Made by a program: the position numbers and the translations under genes
Assembly (NCBI RefSeq): GCF_014842975.1
Contig: NZ_JACYXK010000029.1
Location: 599,043 to 663,042, forward strand
DNA length: 64,000 nt
Direction: 5' to 3'
Source: Rhodanobacter sp. DHB23
Lineage (GTDB): Bacteria > Pseudomonadota > Gammaproteobacteria > Xanthomonadales > Rhodanobacteraceae
Notes under the pieces: generated by a model
What the model was told of the DNA's origin: nothing
The model's input: the letters and a program-made list of their open reading frames with translations, nothing else
Databases searched by the model: none
Part shown: positions 37,566-46,837 of the stretch, one piece after another
Layout: every line of letters starts with the position of its first letter
How positions within the stretch are numbered: position 1 is the stretch's first letter

Positions 37566-38690
37566 ATGGATGAATACGACGAACTGCGCGCCTGGCTGCT
37601 CGCCCTGCGCACGCCCGGCCTGGGGCCGGGCGGGTTGCGCGAGGTGCTGGCCATGGCCGGTGGCCGCATCGATGCCGCGCTGGCGTTGTTGCGCCGGCGG
37701 GCCGGCGGGGCGGACGCGGGCGTGGCCGCCTGGCTGGATGCCCCGGACGAGGCCAGGCTCGCCGCCGACCTGGCCTGGCTGGCCGAGCCCGGCCATCGCC
37801 TGCTGCGCTGTACCGAGGCGGATTTCCCGCCGTTGCTGGAAACCGTCCCGCAGCCGCCCGCCGCGCTGTTCGTGGCCGGCGACGCCGGCCTGTTGCTGCA
37901 CCCGCAGGTGGCCATCGTGGGCGCGCGCGGCGCTACCCCGGCGGGGCTGGAACACGCGCGCCGCTTCGCCCGCGCGCTGGCGTTGGCCGGCTTCACCGTC
38001 ACCAGCGGCATGGCCGACGGCATCGACGGCGCCGCCCACGAGGCCGCGCTGGACGCGGGCGCGGCCACCATTGCCGTGGTCGGCACCGGCCTCGACCGGG
38101 TCTACCCGCGCAAGCACCACGCGCTGGCGCAGCGCATCGTGGCGCAGGGGGCGCAGGTCAGCGAGTTTCCGCCGGGCACAGCGCCGCGTGCCGACCATTT
38201 CCCGCGCCGCAACCGCCTCATCTCCGGGCTGTCGCTGGGCACCGTGGTGGTGGAGGCGGACCTCAGGTCCGGCTCGCTGATCACGGCGCGGCTGGCCGGC
38301 GAACAGGGGCGCGAGGTGTTCGCGCTGCCCGGCTCCATCGCCAACCCGCTGGCGCGCGGCTGCCACCGGCTGATCCGCGACGGTGCGCACCTGGTGGAAG
38401 AGCCGGCCGAGGTGGCCGAGGCGTTGGCGCCTGCGGCGCACGCCCTTGGCGTGGAACTGGCGGTCCGGCTGGCCCGGCCCGATGCGCCGGCGCCGGGGTC
38501 CGGTGGCTGGCGTGGCGACCCGGAGTACGCGTGCCTGCTGGCCGCGCTGGGGCACGATCCGGCCACGCTGGACGAGCTGGTGGTGCGCAGCGGGCTGGCG
38601 GCGGCGGCCTTGTCCTCGATGCTGCTGATGCTGGAACTGGAGGGGCGGGTGGCCAGCCTGCCCGGCAGCCGCTACCAGCGCCTGCCCTGA
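37566..38690 (+). CDS. dprA: DNA-processing protein DprA
   Basis: A 374-residue protein that loads RecA on incoming single-stranded DNA during natural transformation. An N-terminal helix-hairpin-helix/SAM-like part (about 1-75) precedes the Rossmann-type DprA domain: VAIVGARGATPAGLEHARRFARALALAGFTVTSGMADGIDGAAHEAAL, TIAVVGTGLDRVYPRKH, FPRRNRLISGLSLGTVVVEADLRSGSLITARLAGEQGREVFALPGSI. A winged-helix domain ends the protein (about 310-374). It is 110 bp after the LysM gene and separated from topA by 151 bp; the usual neighbour smg (DUF494) is not present. Confidence 0.95.
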   Translation: MDEYDELRAWLLALRTPGLGPGGLREVLAMAGGRIDAALALLRRRAGGADAGVAAWLDAPDEARLAADLAWLAEPGHRLLRCTEADFPPLLETVPQPPAALFVAGDAGLLLHPQVAIVGARGATPAGLEHARRFARALALAGFTVTSGMADGIDGAAHEAALDAGAATIAVVGTGLDRVYPRKHHALAQRIVAQGAQVSEFPPGTAPRADHFPRRNRLISGLSLGTVVVEADLRSGSLITARLAGEQGREVFALPGSIANPLARGCHRLIRDGAHLVEEPAEVAEALAPAAHALGVELAVRLARPDAPAPGSGGWRGDPEYACLLAALGHDPATLDELVVRSGLAAAALSSMLLMLELEGRVASLPGSRYQRLP

Positions 38691-38841
38691 TCGGTCCGGC
38701 CCGGGCGGGTTGTGCCGGAACCCGCGCCCTGACACGCTTTCACGCCATCCGGCTTGACAGTGCGCCGGCTGGCGTGGTCTCACTAGATATATAGGCATGC
38801 CGCGATGCGGCATGGATTCGCCACACCTACCAAAGAGATTC

Positions 38842-41328
38842 ATGGCCAAGAACCTGCTTATCGTCGAGTCGCCCGCCAAGGCCAAGACGATCAACAAATA
38901 CCTCGGCAAGGACTTCCAGGTCCTCGCTTCCTACGGCCATGTGCGCGATCTCAAGCCCAAGGAGGGTGCGGTCGATCCGGAGCGCCACTTCGCGATGCAC
39001 TACGAGATCATCGAACGCAACGAGAAGCACGTCGACGCCATCGCCAAGGCCGCCAAGCTCGCCGACGACATCTACCTCGCCACCGACTTGGATCGCGAAG
39101 GCGAGGCGATCAGCTGGCACATCAGCGAGATCCTCAAGGACCGCGGCCTGACCAAGGGCAAGCAGTTGCACCGCGTGGTGTTCTCCGAGATCACGCCGAA
39201 GGCGATCAAGGCCGCCGTGGCCGCGCCGCGCGAGCTGTCGCTGGACATGGTGGACGCGCAGCAGGCGCGCCGCGCGCTGGACTACCTGGTGGGCTTCAAC
39301 CTCTCGCCGGTGCTGTGGCGCAAGGTGCAGCGCGGCCTGTCCGCCGGCCGCGTGCAATCGCCTGCACTGCGCATGATCGTGGAGCGCGAGGAGGAGATCG
39401 AGGCGTTCAAGGCGCGCGAATACTGGACGGTGGAGGCGCAGCTGCGCCACGCCGAGGGCGAGTTCAGCGCCAAGCTCACCCGGCTCAACGGCAAGAAGTT
39501 CGAGCAGTTCGACCTCACCAACGAGGCCGACGCGATGGCCGCGCGCGCCGCGCTGAAGGAGGCCGCGCACGGCCGCCTCACCGTCAGCGAAGTGGGCAGC
39601 AAGGAGCGCAAGCGCCGCCCCGCACCGCCGTTCACCACGTCCACGCTGCAGCAGGAGGCCGCGCGCAAGCTCGGCTTCACCACCAGCCGCACGATGAAGG
39701 TGGCGCAGGGCCTGTACGAAGGCGTGAGCCTCGGCAGCGAGGGCAACGTGGGCCTGATCACCTACATGCGTACCGACTCGGTGGCGCTGTCCGAGGACGC
39801 GCTGGGCGAGCTGCGCGCGCTGATCGCGCGCGACTTCGGCCAGAAGGCATTGCCCGATCATGCGCAGTTCTACAAGGCCAAGAGCAAGAACGCACAGGAA
39901 GCGCACGAGGCGATCCGCCCTACCTCGGCGATGCGCACGCCGCGCGAAGTGGCCGCCTTCCTCAACGACGAGCAGCGCAAGCTGTACGAGCTGATCTGGA
40001 AGCGCACCGTGGCCTGCCAGATGATCCACGCAACGCTCAACACCGTATCGGTGGATTTCGAGCTGCCGCACGCGGCTGGCGGCCCCGCCGCGTTCCGCGC
40101 CACCGGCACCACCGTGGTCGATCCCGGCTTTCTCGCCGTGTACGAGGAGGGGCGCGACCAGAAGAACGCGGACGACGACGACGAAGGCCGCCGCCTGCCG
40201 CGGCTGGAGAAGGGCGAGCAGGTGCCGCTGCACGAGATCGCCGCCGACCAGCACTTCACCGAGCCGCCGCCGCGCTACTCGGAAGCCTCGCTGGTGAAGG
40301 CGCTGGAGGAATACGGCATCGGCCGTCCGTCCACCTATGCCAGCATCATCCAGGTGCTGCTCAACCGCGAATACGTGCTGCTCGACAACCGCCGCTTCAA
40401 GCCCACCGACATCGGCCGCGCGGTGGGCAAGTTCCTCACCCAGCACTTCACCCGCTACGTGGACTACGACTTCACTGCCAAGCTCGAGGACGAACTCGAC
40501 GCCGTGAGCCGCGGCGAGGAGGCCTGGGTGCCGCTGATGCAGCGCTTCTGGCAGCCGTTCAAGCAGCAGGTGGAAGAGAAGACCGAGTCGGTGGACCGCA
40601 GCGAGGCCACCGGCGCGCGCGAGCTGGGCAGCGATCCCAAGAGCGGCAAGCCGGTGTTCGTGCGGCTGGGCCGCTTCGGGCCGTATGCCGCGATCGGCGA
40701 CAAGGACAGCGACGAGAAGCTGCAGTTCGCTTCGCTGCGTCCCGGCCAGAGCATGCACACCATCACGCTGGAGGAGGCGCTGGAACTCTTCAAGCTGCCG
40801 CGCAAGCTGGGCGCCGCGCCGAACGGCGACGAGGTCAGCGTGGGCGTCGGCCGCTTCGGACCGTTCGTGAAGCAGGGCAGCACCTACGCCTCGCTCAAGC
40901 CCGAGGACGATCCCTACACCATCGAACTGCCGCGCGCGCTGCAGCTGGTGGAGGACAAGCTCACCATGCTCGCCAACCGCGTCATCCTCGACTTCGGCAA
41001 CGGCGTGCAGGTGCTCAACGGCCGCTACGGCCCCTACATCACCGACGGCGAGAAGAACGCGCGCATCCCCAAGGACCAGGAGCCGAAGGAGCTCACCGAG
41101 GCGCAGTGCCTCGAGCTGCTGGCCGCCGCTCCCGTGAAGAAGGGTGGCCGCTTCGGCCGCAAGACCGCGGCGAAGAAGGAGCCAGCGGCGAAGAAAACGG
41201 TCGTGAAGAAGGCCGCCACCAAGAAGGCGCCGGCGAAGAAGACGGCCACCAAGAAAACCGCCACGAAAAAGACCGCGGCCAAGAAGACCGCCACGAAGAA
41301 AGCCGCAGCGAAGAAGACTCCCGCCTGA
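38842..41328 (+). CDS. topA: DNA topoisomerase I
   Basis: An 828-residue type IA topoisomerase that relaxes negative supercoils. The Toprim domain starts LLIVESPAKAKTINKYLGKDF and holds DLDREGEAISWH; the active-site Tyr308 lies in GLITYMRTDSVALS. Two Toprim_Crpt C-terminal repeats are visible (RLGRFGPYAAIGD and GVGRFGPFVKQGS) and a third at YGPYITDGEKNARIPKD. The classical four-Cys zinc fingers of the E. coli enzyme are absent. Residues from about 770 form a low-complexity Lys/Ala/Thr tail. The start follows an AAAGAGA motif. Confidence 0.96.
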   Translation: MAKNLLIVESPAKAKTINKYLGKDFQVLASYGHVRDLKPKEGAVDPERHFAMHYEIIERNEKHVDAIAKAAKLADDIYLATDLDREGEAISWHISEILKDRGLTKGKQLHRVVFSEITPKAIKAAVAAPRELSLDMVDAQQARRALDYLVGFNLSPVLWRKVQRGLSAGRVQSPALRMIVEREEEIEAFKAREYWTVEAQLRHAEGEFSAKLTRLNGKKFEQFDLTNEADAMAARAALKEAAHGRLTVSEVGSKERKRRPAPPFTTSTLQQEAARKLGFTTSRTMKVAQGLYEGVSLGSEGNVGLITYMRTDSVALSEDALGELRALIARDFGQKALPDHAQFYKAKSKNAQEAHEAIRPTSAMRTPREVAAFLNDEQRKLYELIWKRTVACQMIHATLNTVSVDFELPHAAGGPAAFRATGTTVVDPGFLAVYEEGRDQKNADDDDEGRRLPRLEKGEQVPLHEIAADQHFTEPPPRYSEASLVKALEEYGIGRPSTYASIIQVLLNREYVLLDNRRFKPTDIGRAVGKFLTQHFTRYVDYDFTAKLEDELDAVSRGEEAWVPLMQRFWQPFKQQVEEKTESVDRSEATGARELGSDPKSGKPVFVRLGRFGPYAAIGDKDSDEKLQFASLRPGQSMHTITLEEALELFKLPRKLGAAPNGDEVSVGVGRFGPFVKQGSTYASLKPEDDPYTIELPRALQLVEDKLTMLANRVILDFGNGVQVLNGRYGPYITDGEKNARIPKDQEPKELTEAQCLELLAAAPVKKGGRFGRKTAAKKEPAAKKTVVKKAATKKAPAKKTATKKTATKKTAAKKTATKKAAAKKTPA

Positions 41329-41353
41329 TGCTGCGTATGCCTGGCCGTGCATT

Positions 41354-41543
41354 TCCCCCTCTCCCTTCGGGAGAGGGGGCGGGGGTGAGGGTTCGGGCTT
41401 GCCTCAATGCTGCGCTTCGACCGAACCCTCTCTCACCTGGACTCGCGCCATCCATGGCGCTCACCCCCATCGGGGCCGGCTTCGCCGTTCCACGGGCGCT
41501 CCTGTGCCCACGGGTCGGAATCCTCTCCCGCAAGGGAAGGGGC
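41354..41543. repeat. Intergenic GC-rich inverted repeat
   Basis: CCCCCTCTCCCTTCGGGAGAG (41354-41374) with GGGGTGAGGGTTCGG is mirrored downstream by CCGAACCCTCTCTCACC and by TCCTCTCCCGCAAGGGAAGGG near 41521-41541. It fills nearly all of the 263 bp between topA and tsaC. I see no gene in it. Confidence 0.7.
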
Positions 41544-41591
41544 TCACTAGGCCGGCACTTCGCTGCATGAAACATCTCGAGTATTGACCCG

Positions 41592-42164
41592 ATGCTGCAA
41601 ACCTTCACGCTGGCCGAACTCGATGCCACTGCTGCGCTGTTGCATGCCGGCGGCGTCATCGCCTATCCCACCGAGGCGGTGTTCGGCCTCGGCTGCGATC
41701 CGCAGGACCAGGCGGCTTTCGAGAAGATCTTCGCGCTCAAGCAGCGCCCGGCCACGCAGGGCGTGCTGCTGATCGCCGCCGATTTCGCCCAGGTCGAGCG
41801 CTACATCGATTTCGCGCAGGTGCCGGATGCCGTGCTTGCGCAGGTGCGTTCCAGCTGGCCGGGGCCGAATACCTGGATCTTCCCGCGCAGCGCCGCCGTG
41901 CCCGCCTGGGTGGCCGGCGCGCACGCGGGCATCGCGCTGCGCGTCACCGCACACGAGCCCGCCGCCGCGCTGTGCCGGGCCTTCGGCGGCGCGCTGGTTT
42001 CCACCAGCGCCAACCTGCATGGCGAGCCGTCCGCGAAGAGCGTGCAGACCGTGCGCGACTACTTCGGCGACACGCTGGACGGCGTGCTCGATGCTCCGCT
42101 GGGCGCGCAGGACCGCCCCACCACGATCCGCGATGCGCTGACCAGCGCTATCATCCGCGCCTGA
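41592..42164 (+). CDS. tsaC: Threonylcarbamoyl-AMP synthase (TsaC/YrdC/Sua5 family)
   Basis: A 190-residue enzyme that makes threonylcarbamoyl-AMP for the t6A37 modification of tRNA. It shows the YrdC pattern: GGVIAYPTEAVFGLGCDP (KxR...SxN pocket start), KQRPATQGVLLIAAD, SSWPGPNTWIFP, GIALRVTAHEPAAALC and ALVSTSANLHGEPSAKS. The short length with no Sua5 domain is the TsaC type. Placement directly after topA is normal for this group of bacteria. Confidence 0.95.
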   Translation: MLQTFTLAELDATAALLHAGGVIAYPTEAVFGLGCDPQDQAAFEKIFALKQRPATQGVLLIAADFAQVERYIDFAQVPDAVLAQVRSSWPGPNTWIFPRSAAVPAWVAGAHAGIALRVTAHEPAAALCRAFGGALVSTSANLHGEPSAKSVQTVRDYFGDTLDGVLDAPLGAQDRPTTIRDALTSAIIRA

Positions 42165-42308
42165 CTTGCCGGTGAACCGCGGTTGTTGCAGCCGCGCGTG
42201 GTTCAGCGGCGCGCACGAGGGGGATCCCTAGCATCGCGGAAGCCGCCCACGCCGGGCGGGCAGGACGGCAGCGGCCTCGCGTCGCCGTGGATTGGGAGCA
42301 AGGTAGTT

Positions 42309-43673
42309 TTGGCCATCGTTCACCACAGCCTGGAACGCGAGCTGGCGCAAGCCGTATTGCCGCTGTTGCACGCGCGCGATCCGCAACGCGTCGTGGCCTG
42401 GCGCCACGGTGAAGCGGTGGGCGCGGCGCAGTTCCTCGCCCATGTCGAGCAGGTCGCCGCCTTGCTGCCCGAGGCGCCCGCCGCGGTGAACCTGTGCGAG
42501 GACCGCTATGCCTTCCTCGTGGCGTTCTGCGCCATCGCGCGGCGCGGCCAGGCCAACCTGCTGCCGCCCTCGCGCGCGCCGCAGGCCGTGGAGGAAGTGA
42601 TGGCCGCGCATCCCGGCAGTTATGCGCTGGGCGAGCTGGCGCTGTCGCCCGCGCCGCATGGCTACCGCAAGCTGCCCGCACTGGATGCCTGCCACGACGC
42701 CGCGCCCGTGGCGGTGCCGGAGATTCCCGTCGGGCAGACGGTGGCGATCGGCTACACCTCCGGCTCCACCGGCACGCCGCGCGCCAACGCCAAGAGCTGG
42801 CGCAGCCTGCGCGCCTGCAGCGCGGGCACGCTGGCGATGCTCGGTGCCGTGGCCGGCGGGCGCTTCAACGTGGTCGCCACGGTGCCGCCGCAGCACATCT
42901 ACGGCATCGAGATGAGCGTGCTGCTGCCGCTGCTGGGCGAGGTGGGCGTGCATGCGGGGCGGCCGTTCTTCCCTGCCGACGTGGCCGCCGCGCTGGCCGA
43001 GGTACCCGCGCCGCGCGTGCTGGTGACCACGCCGGTGCACCTGCGCGCGCTGGTCGCCGCCGGCATGCCGCTGCCGCCGCTGGCGGCGATGCTTTCCGCC
43101 ACCGCCCCGTTGCCGCCGGAGCTGGCGCGGGCCGCCGAGCAGGCGTTCGGCGCGCCGCTGCTGGAAGTGTTCGGCTCCACCGAGACCTGCGCCTTCGCCA
43201 ACCGCCGCGTCACCGCCGACACGGACTGGACGCTGTACGAGGACGTGCGCCTGCACCCGCAGCCCGACGGCACCCTGGTCGAGGCGCCCCAGCTCGACGC
43301 GCCGGTGGTGCTGGCCGACATCGTGAGCCTGCACGACGGCGGCCGCCGCTTCCGCCTGTGCGGCCGCAATACCGACCTGCTGGAAATCGCCGGCAAGCGC
43401 GCCTCGCTGGGCGACCTCACGCGGCGCCTGCTGGCGATCCCTGGCGTCGAGGACGGCATCGTGTTCCAGCTCGACGCGGCGGATGCCGCCGGCGTGCGCC
43501 GCATCGCCGCGCTGGCGGTGGCGCCCGCGCTGGACGAGGCGGCGATCCTGGATGCCCTGCGCCGCGCGATCGACCCGGTGTTCCTGCCGCGCCCATTGCG
43601 TCGCGTCCCCGCACTGCCGCGCAACGACACCGGCAAGCTGCCGCGCGCGGCGTTGCTGTCGATGCTGGGCTGA
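42309..43673 (+). CDS. AMP-dependent acyl/aryl ligase, orphan
   Basis: A 454-residue ANL-superfamily adenylate-forming enzyme. The A3-type motif GYTSGSTGTPRANAKSW is at about 156-172, then PPQHIYGIEMSVLLPLL, LEVFGSTETCAFANR (A5), FRLCGRNTDLLEIAGKRASL (A7-A8) and the C-terminal lysine in RNDTGKLPRAALL (A10). The compact form, with no fused carrier domain, resembles the AMP-ligases of aryl-polyene/xanthomonadin pigment clusters, but none of the other pigment genes is here. I chose TTG 42309, preceded by GGGAGCAAGG; no in-frame ATG gives the family N-terminus. Substrate unknown. Confidence 0.78.
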   Translation: MAIVHHSLERELAQAVLPLLHARDPQRVVAWRHGEAVGAAQFLAHVEQVAALLPEAPAAVNLCEDRYAFLVAFCAIARRGQANLLPPSRAPQAVEEVMAAHPGSYALGELALSPAPHGYRKLPALDACHDAAPVAVPEIPVGQTVAIGYTSGSTGTPRANAKSWRSLRACSAGTLAMLGAVAGGRFNVVATVPPQHIYGIEMSVLLPLLGEVGVHAGRPFFPADVAAALAEVPAPRVLVTTPVHLRALVAAGMPLPPLAAMLSATAPLPPELARAAEQAFGAPLLEVFGSTETCAFANRRVTADTDWTLYEDVRLHPQPDGTLVEAPQLDAPVVLADIVSLHDGGRRFRLCGRNTDLLEIAGKRASLGDLTRRLLAIPGVEDGIVFQLDAADAAGVRRIAALAVAPALDEAAILDALRRAIDPVFLPRPLRRVPALPRNDTGKLPRAALLSMLG

Positions 43674-43744
43674 CGGTCCGGCTTTTCCTCAGGGCCTGGT
43701 GGCCCGCGCCGGCAGCCGTTTGCGCGCGGGCGGCGGAAACCCCG

Positions 43745-46333
43745 TCATTCCCGCAGGGCCGGATGGTCCGCCCGGGGCTTGTCCAGGTAGTAGCCCTGCA
43801 CCATGTCCACGCCGAACTCCCGCAGCAGGCGCAGGGTTTCCTCGTCTTCCACGAACTCGGCCACGGTGTGCTGGCCCATGCCGCGGGCCACCTCGATGAT
43901 GGAGCGCACGAACACCTGGTTGTCGCGCTCGTGCGGCAGGTCGCGGATGAACAGCCCGTCGATCTTGAGCACGTCGACCTTGAGGCGCTTGAGGTAGGCG
44001 AACGAGGCGAAGCCGCTGCCGAAGTCGTCCAGGCACAGGGTGCAGCCGGCGTGCCGCAGCGCGTCGATGAAGCGCTCGGCGTCGCGCAGGTCGGAAATCG
44101 CGGCCGTCTCGGTCAGCTCCACCAGCAGCCGGCCCGGCGCCACGCCGTGCCTGGCCAGCTGGGTGGTGATGAAACCGGGCAGGTCGGGGTCGTCGAACGA
44201 GCGTCCCGAGATGTTGATGGCCAGGGCCGGCAGGCGGGGATGCGCGGCCAGCAGCGCAATGCTTTCGCGCACCACCCAGCGGTCGATGTCGAGGATCTTG
44301 CCGCTTTTCTCCGCGTGGCCGACGAACTGGTCCGGCACGATGTATTGCCCGGGACGGGTCTCGTCCACCATGCGCACCAGCGCCTCCAGGTGCGTCATCG
44401 CGCCGTCGCTGGTGCGGTACACGCCCTGGAAATGCAGGCGCAGCAGGTCGCATTCGAGCGCGTGCTCGATGCGCTCGTTCCAGGCCAGGCGCGCGGCCAT
44501 GGCCTGCACGGCGTCGTGGTCCGGCCGGTAGATGTTCCAGCGGTTCTTGCCCAGGCGCTTGGCCTGGTACATGGCCATGTCGGCGTGCGACACGAGCTCC
44601 TCGGCGCCCTGGCCGTGATCCGGGTAATGCGCCACGCCCAAGCTAGTGGTCAGCCGCAGGGGCTGCCCCTCGACCTCCAGCGCCGTGCGCCCCACGGTGC
44701 GCACGATGCGCTCTGCCAGTACCAGGGCGCTGTCCAGCGTGGCGTGGGGCATGAACACGGCGAACTCGTCGCCGCCCAGCCGGCACAGGATATCCGTCTC
44801 GCGTACCAGCGCCCTGGCTTCGCCCGCTACGCGCAGCAGCATCGAGTCGCCCGCGAAGTGGCCGAAGGTGTCGTTGACGTATTTGAACTCGTCCAGGTCG
44901 AACAGCAGCACGGCGCCCTGGTGGCCGGCGCGCATGCCGGCCCGGAAGAAACGCGCCAGCTCGGCCTCGAAGTAGTGGCGGTTGTGCAAGCCGGTCAGGG
45001 CGTCGCGTTCGGCCAGCGTGGTGAGCCGCTCGCGCTGCTGCACCAGCTCGGCCACCATGGTGTCGAAGGCATCCGCCAGCCGCCCCAGCTCGTCGGGGCT
45101 GTCCAGCGCGATCGGCTGGGGCGTGCGTCCCTGGCCCAGTTCGTCCACGGCGCGGGTCAACCGCTGCAGGGGACGTGTCACCAGCGCATGGACGCGGCGG
45201 CGCAGCAGCCAGAGCGTGGGCGCCAGGATCAGCAGGCCGATGGCGCACATCGTCAGCCAGGCCAGCATGACCCACCGGTTCACGCACGCCTGCGAGAGCG
45301 CATTCACCTGGAACCAGCCCGGCCCGCGGATGCGCGACCAGGCCACCCACTGGCTGCCGTCCGGCGTGCGGCCGGTGCCGGTGTCGGAATGGCTGGCCAG
45401 CACCAGGCGCATCGCCTGCTCGAGTGTGGGGTCCTTCAGCGCGTCGATCTGCAGCTGGCCCTGCGCGGCGGCGATCCGGCTGCGCAGCTGCGCATAGGCG
45501 ATCAGGTTGCCCTGGTTGTCCATGATGAGCTGCTGCACGGCCGCGTCCGGGCGGGGCGGCGCCACGGAGTCGATCAGCGTCTGTATCGCCACGTCATGCC
45601 CCAGCGTGCCCACCCAGCGGCCCTGCCAGTCCAGCGGCGCGATGACGGACACCATCCAGGTGTGCGCCTGGTTGTCCAGGTACACCGGCGTCCAGAACAC
45701 CTGGCGCGCGGGATTGCGGCGCGGGTCGGAGCCCAGCATGGTGGGGTAATTGGCGTTGCTGGCCTGTGCGTCGGCGTTGCCGCCCCAGTTGATGCCGCGT
45801 GAATACACCATCAGCCCGTTTTCCACGAAGTCCATGTAGGCCGAGAAGAACGGCGGCACCAGCGCCGGGCCCTGCTCGCGCAGCAGCTCGTAGCTGACGA
45901 CGGCGCGCAGGCGCGCCGAATCGGAGAGGCCGTGCGGCCCGTCGTGCAGGTACAGCGTGGGGGCGTTCTCGGTGTCCAGCCGTTCGGGGCGCACGCGCCA
46001 CAGCCCGTCGGGGTTGCGCGCGAACAGGCTGTCGAAGCGTTCGGCCGTGCCGGGCGGGGCCTGGTCCAGCCGCTGCACCAGCGTCTGGCGCAGGCGGCGC
46101 ACGCTGGCGTCGGCCTGCACCAGCAGGCTTTCGTTGGTTTGCGCCTTGATCTGCACCCATTGCTGGATGGCCAGCGGCACCACGCGATCCGCCGCCAGCC
46201 GCAGGGCGACATAGCCCAGCAGCGACAGCAGCAGCAGCAGCGTCAGGAACAGTCCCCAGAGGGTGAGGGATAGTCGATGGATCAGCGAGGCGCTGGGTGA
46301 GGCGGGCGGCAAGGAATCACCTTCGGTTTTCAA
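43745..46333 (-). CDS. Membrane sensor with GGDEF and EAL domains
   Basis: An 862-residue bifunctional cyclic-di-GMP protein. Helix 1 (about 24-46), a large periplasmic Cache-like sensor (47-350), helix 2 (353-377), HAMP (378-432), GGDEF (about 440-600) and EAL (about 615-860). The cyclase signature GGDEF is intact at 520-524 with the inhibitory RxxD site (RETD, 511-514). The phosphodiesterase side has EAL at 650-652, NIS, ELTE, DDFGSG and QGYYLDKP, also intact except EFVED in place of the usual EGVE. Both activities are therefore possible. No partner gene is adjacent. Confidence 0.93.
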   Translation of the reverse strand: MKTEGDSLPPASPSASLIHRLSLTLWGLFLTLLLLLSLLGYVALRLAADRVVPLAIQQWVQIKAQTNESLLVQADASVRRLRQTLVQRLDQAPPGTAERFDSLFARNPDGLWRVRPERLDTENAPTLYLHDGPHGLSDSARLRAVVSYELLREQGPALVPPFFSAYMDFVENGLMVYSRGINWGGNADAQASNANYPTMLGSDPRRNPARQVFWTPVYLDNQAHTWMVSVIAPLDWQGRWVGTLGHDVAIQTLIDSVAPPRPDAAVQQLIMDNQGNLIAYAQLRSRIAAAQGQLQIDALKDPTLEQAMRLVLASHSDTGTGRTPDGSQWVAWSRIRGPGWFQVNALSQACVNRWVMLAWLTMCAIGLLILAPTLWLLRRRVHALVTRPLQRLTRAVDELGQGRTPQPIALDSPDELGRLADAFDTMVAELVQQRERLTTLAERDALTGLHNRHYFEAELARFFRAGMRAGHQGAVLLFDLDEFKYVNDTFGHFAGDSMLLRVAGEARALVRETDILCRLGGDEFAVFMPHATLDSALVLAERIVRTVGRTALEVEGQPLRLTTSLGVAHYPDHGQGAEELVSHADMAMYQAKRLGKNRWNIYRPDHDAVQAMAARLAWNERIEHALECDLLRLHFQGVYRTSDGAMTHLEALVRMVDETRPGQYIVPDQFVGHAEKSGKILDIDRWVVRESIALLAAHPRLPALAINISGRSFDDPDLPGFITTQLARHGVAPGRLLVELTETAAISDLRDAERFIDALRHAGCTLCLDDFGSGFASFAYLKRLKVDVLKIDGLFIRDLPHERDNQVFVRSIIEVARGMGQHTVAEFVEDEETLRLLREFGVDMVQGYYLDKPRADHPALRE

Positions 46334-46837
46334 TCAGGAGACGAGGCTTGCACGATCGGTGTCCCACCTTCGTTCGGGAGCGCCCCCCTCATGGCGAACC
46401 TGGACCAAGCGACTTGCGGACTCTACCGCAGGGCAGCGGCTTCGTCCCGGGTCGGGAATCCCCCCTTGCGGCCCGCTTGTGAGGCTGGTCGCGGAATGGC
46501 CTGGCTGCTGTCCCCGGATTGCGCGTCCCTTGCTGATCGACCCGCGCGGGCTGATCTTTAGCGGGGCATCGCGCGTGACGTCGAGCCGATGTCACGGTGC
46601 CCGGGGGAAAGGCCCGGGATGTCCCCCGGGCGCGTGTCTGCCGCCGCCTTCCGGCCCGGCCCGGTGGATCGCCGTGCCCGCCGCCAGCGCCGCGGGCTTC
46701 GTCGCCGTTGCCCCCTGGGGTTGCGTGGAGGTCGGTCGGCGCGGGTGACCCGGGATCCCCCGCGTCGGGACGCACGGGGCAAGCCGCTACAATAGCCAGC
46801 CATCCCCACGCGACAGCGCGCTTTCGGAGTCATCGGC
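46334..46837. other. 504-bp intergenic space, GGDEF-EAL gene to purD
   Basis: No gene is convincing in this divergent region. It contains a strong hairpin, GCCCGGGGGA ... TCCCCCGGGC (about 46597-46630), and much GC-rich palindromic sequence, plus the purD -10 element near the right end. I looked for a cyclic-di-GMP (GEMM) or purine riboswitch and saw no convincing conserved core. Confidence 0.5.
46788..46793 (+). promoter_or_regulatory. Candidate -10 box of purD
   Basis: TACAAT lies 44 bp before the purD ATG in GC-rich surroundings and matches the sigma-70 -10 consensus at five of six positions. The -35 region is poorly conserved, so an activator may be needed. Confidence 0.4.

Noticed and set aside
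38752..38795. Sigma-70 promoter before topA (TTGACA with TAGATATATA)
   Set aside because: The two hexamers are about 24 bp apart, too far for a standard promoter, so I do not annotate it.
46334..46837. Possible riboswitch or small gene before purD
   Set aside because: GC-rich palindromes are present, but I could not find the conserved core of a purine or c-di-GMP riboswitch, and no frame looks coding.
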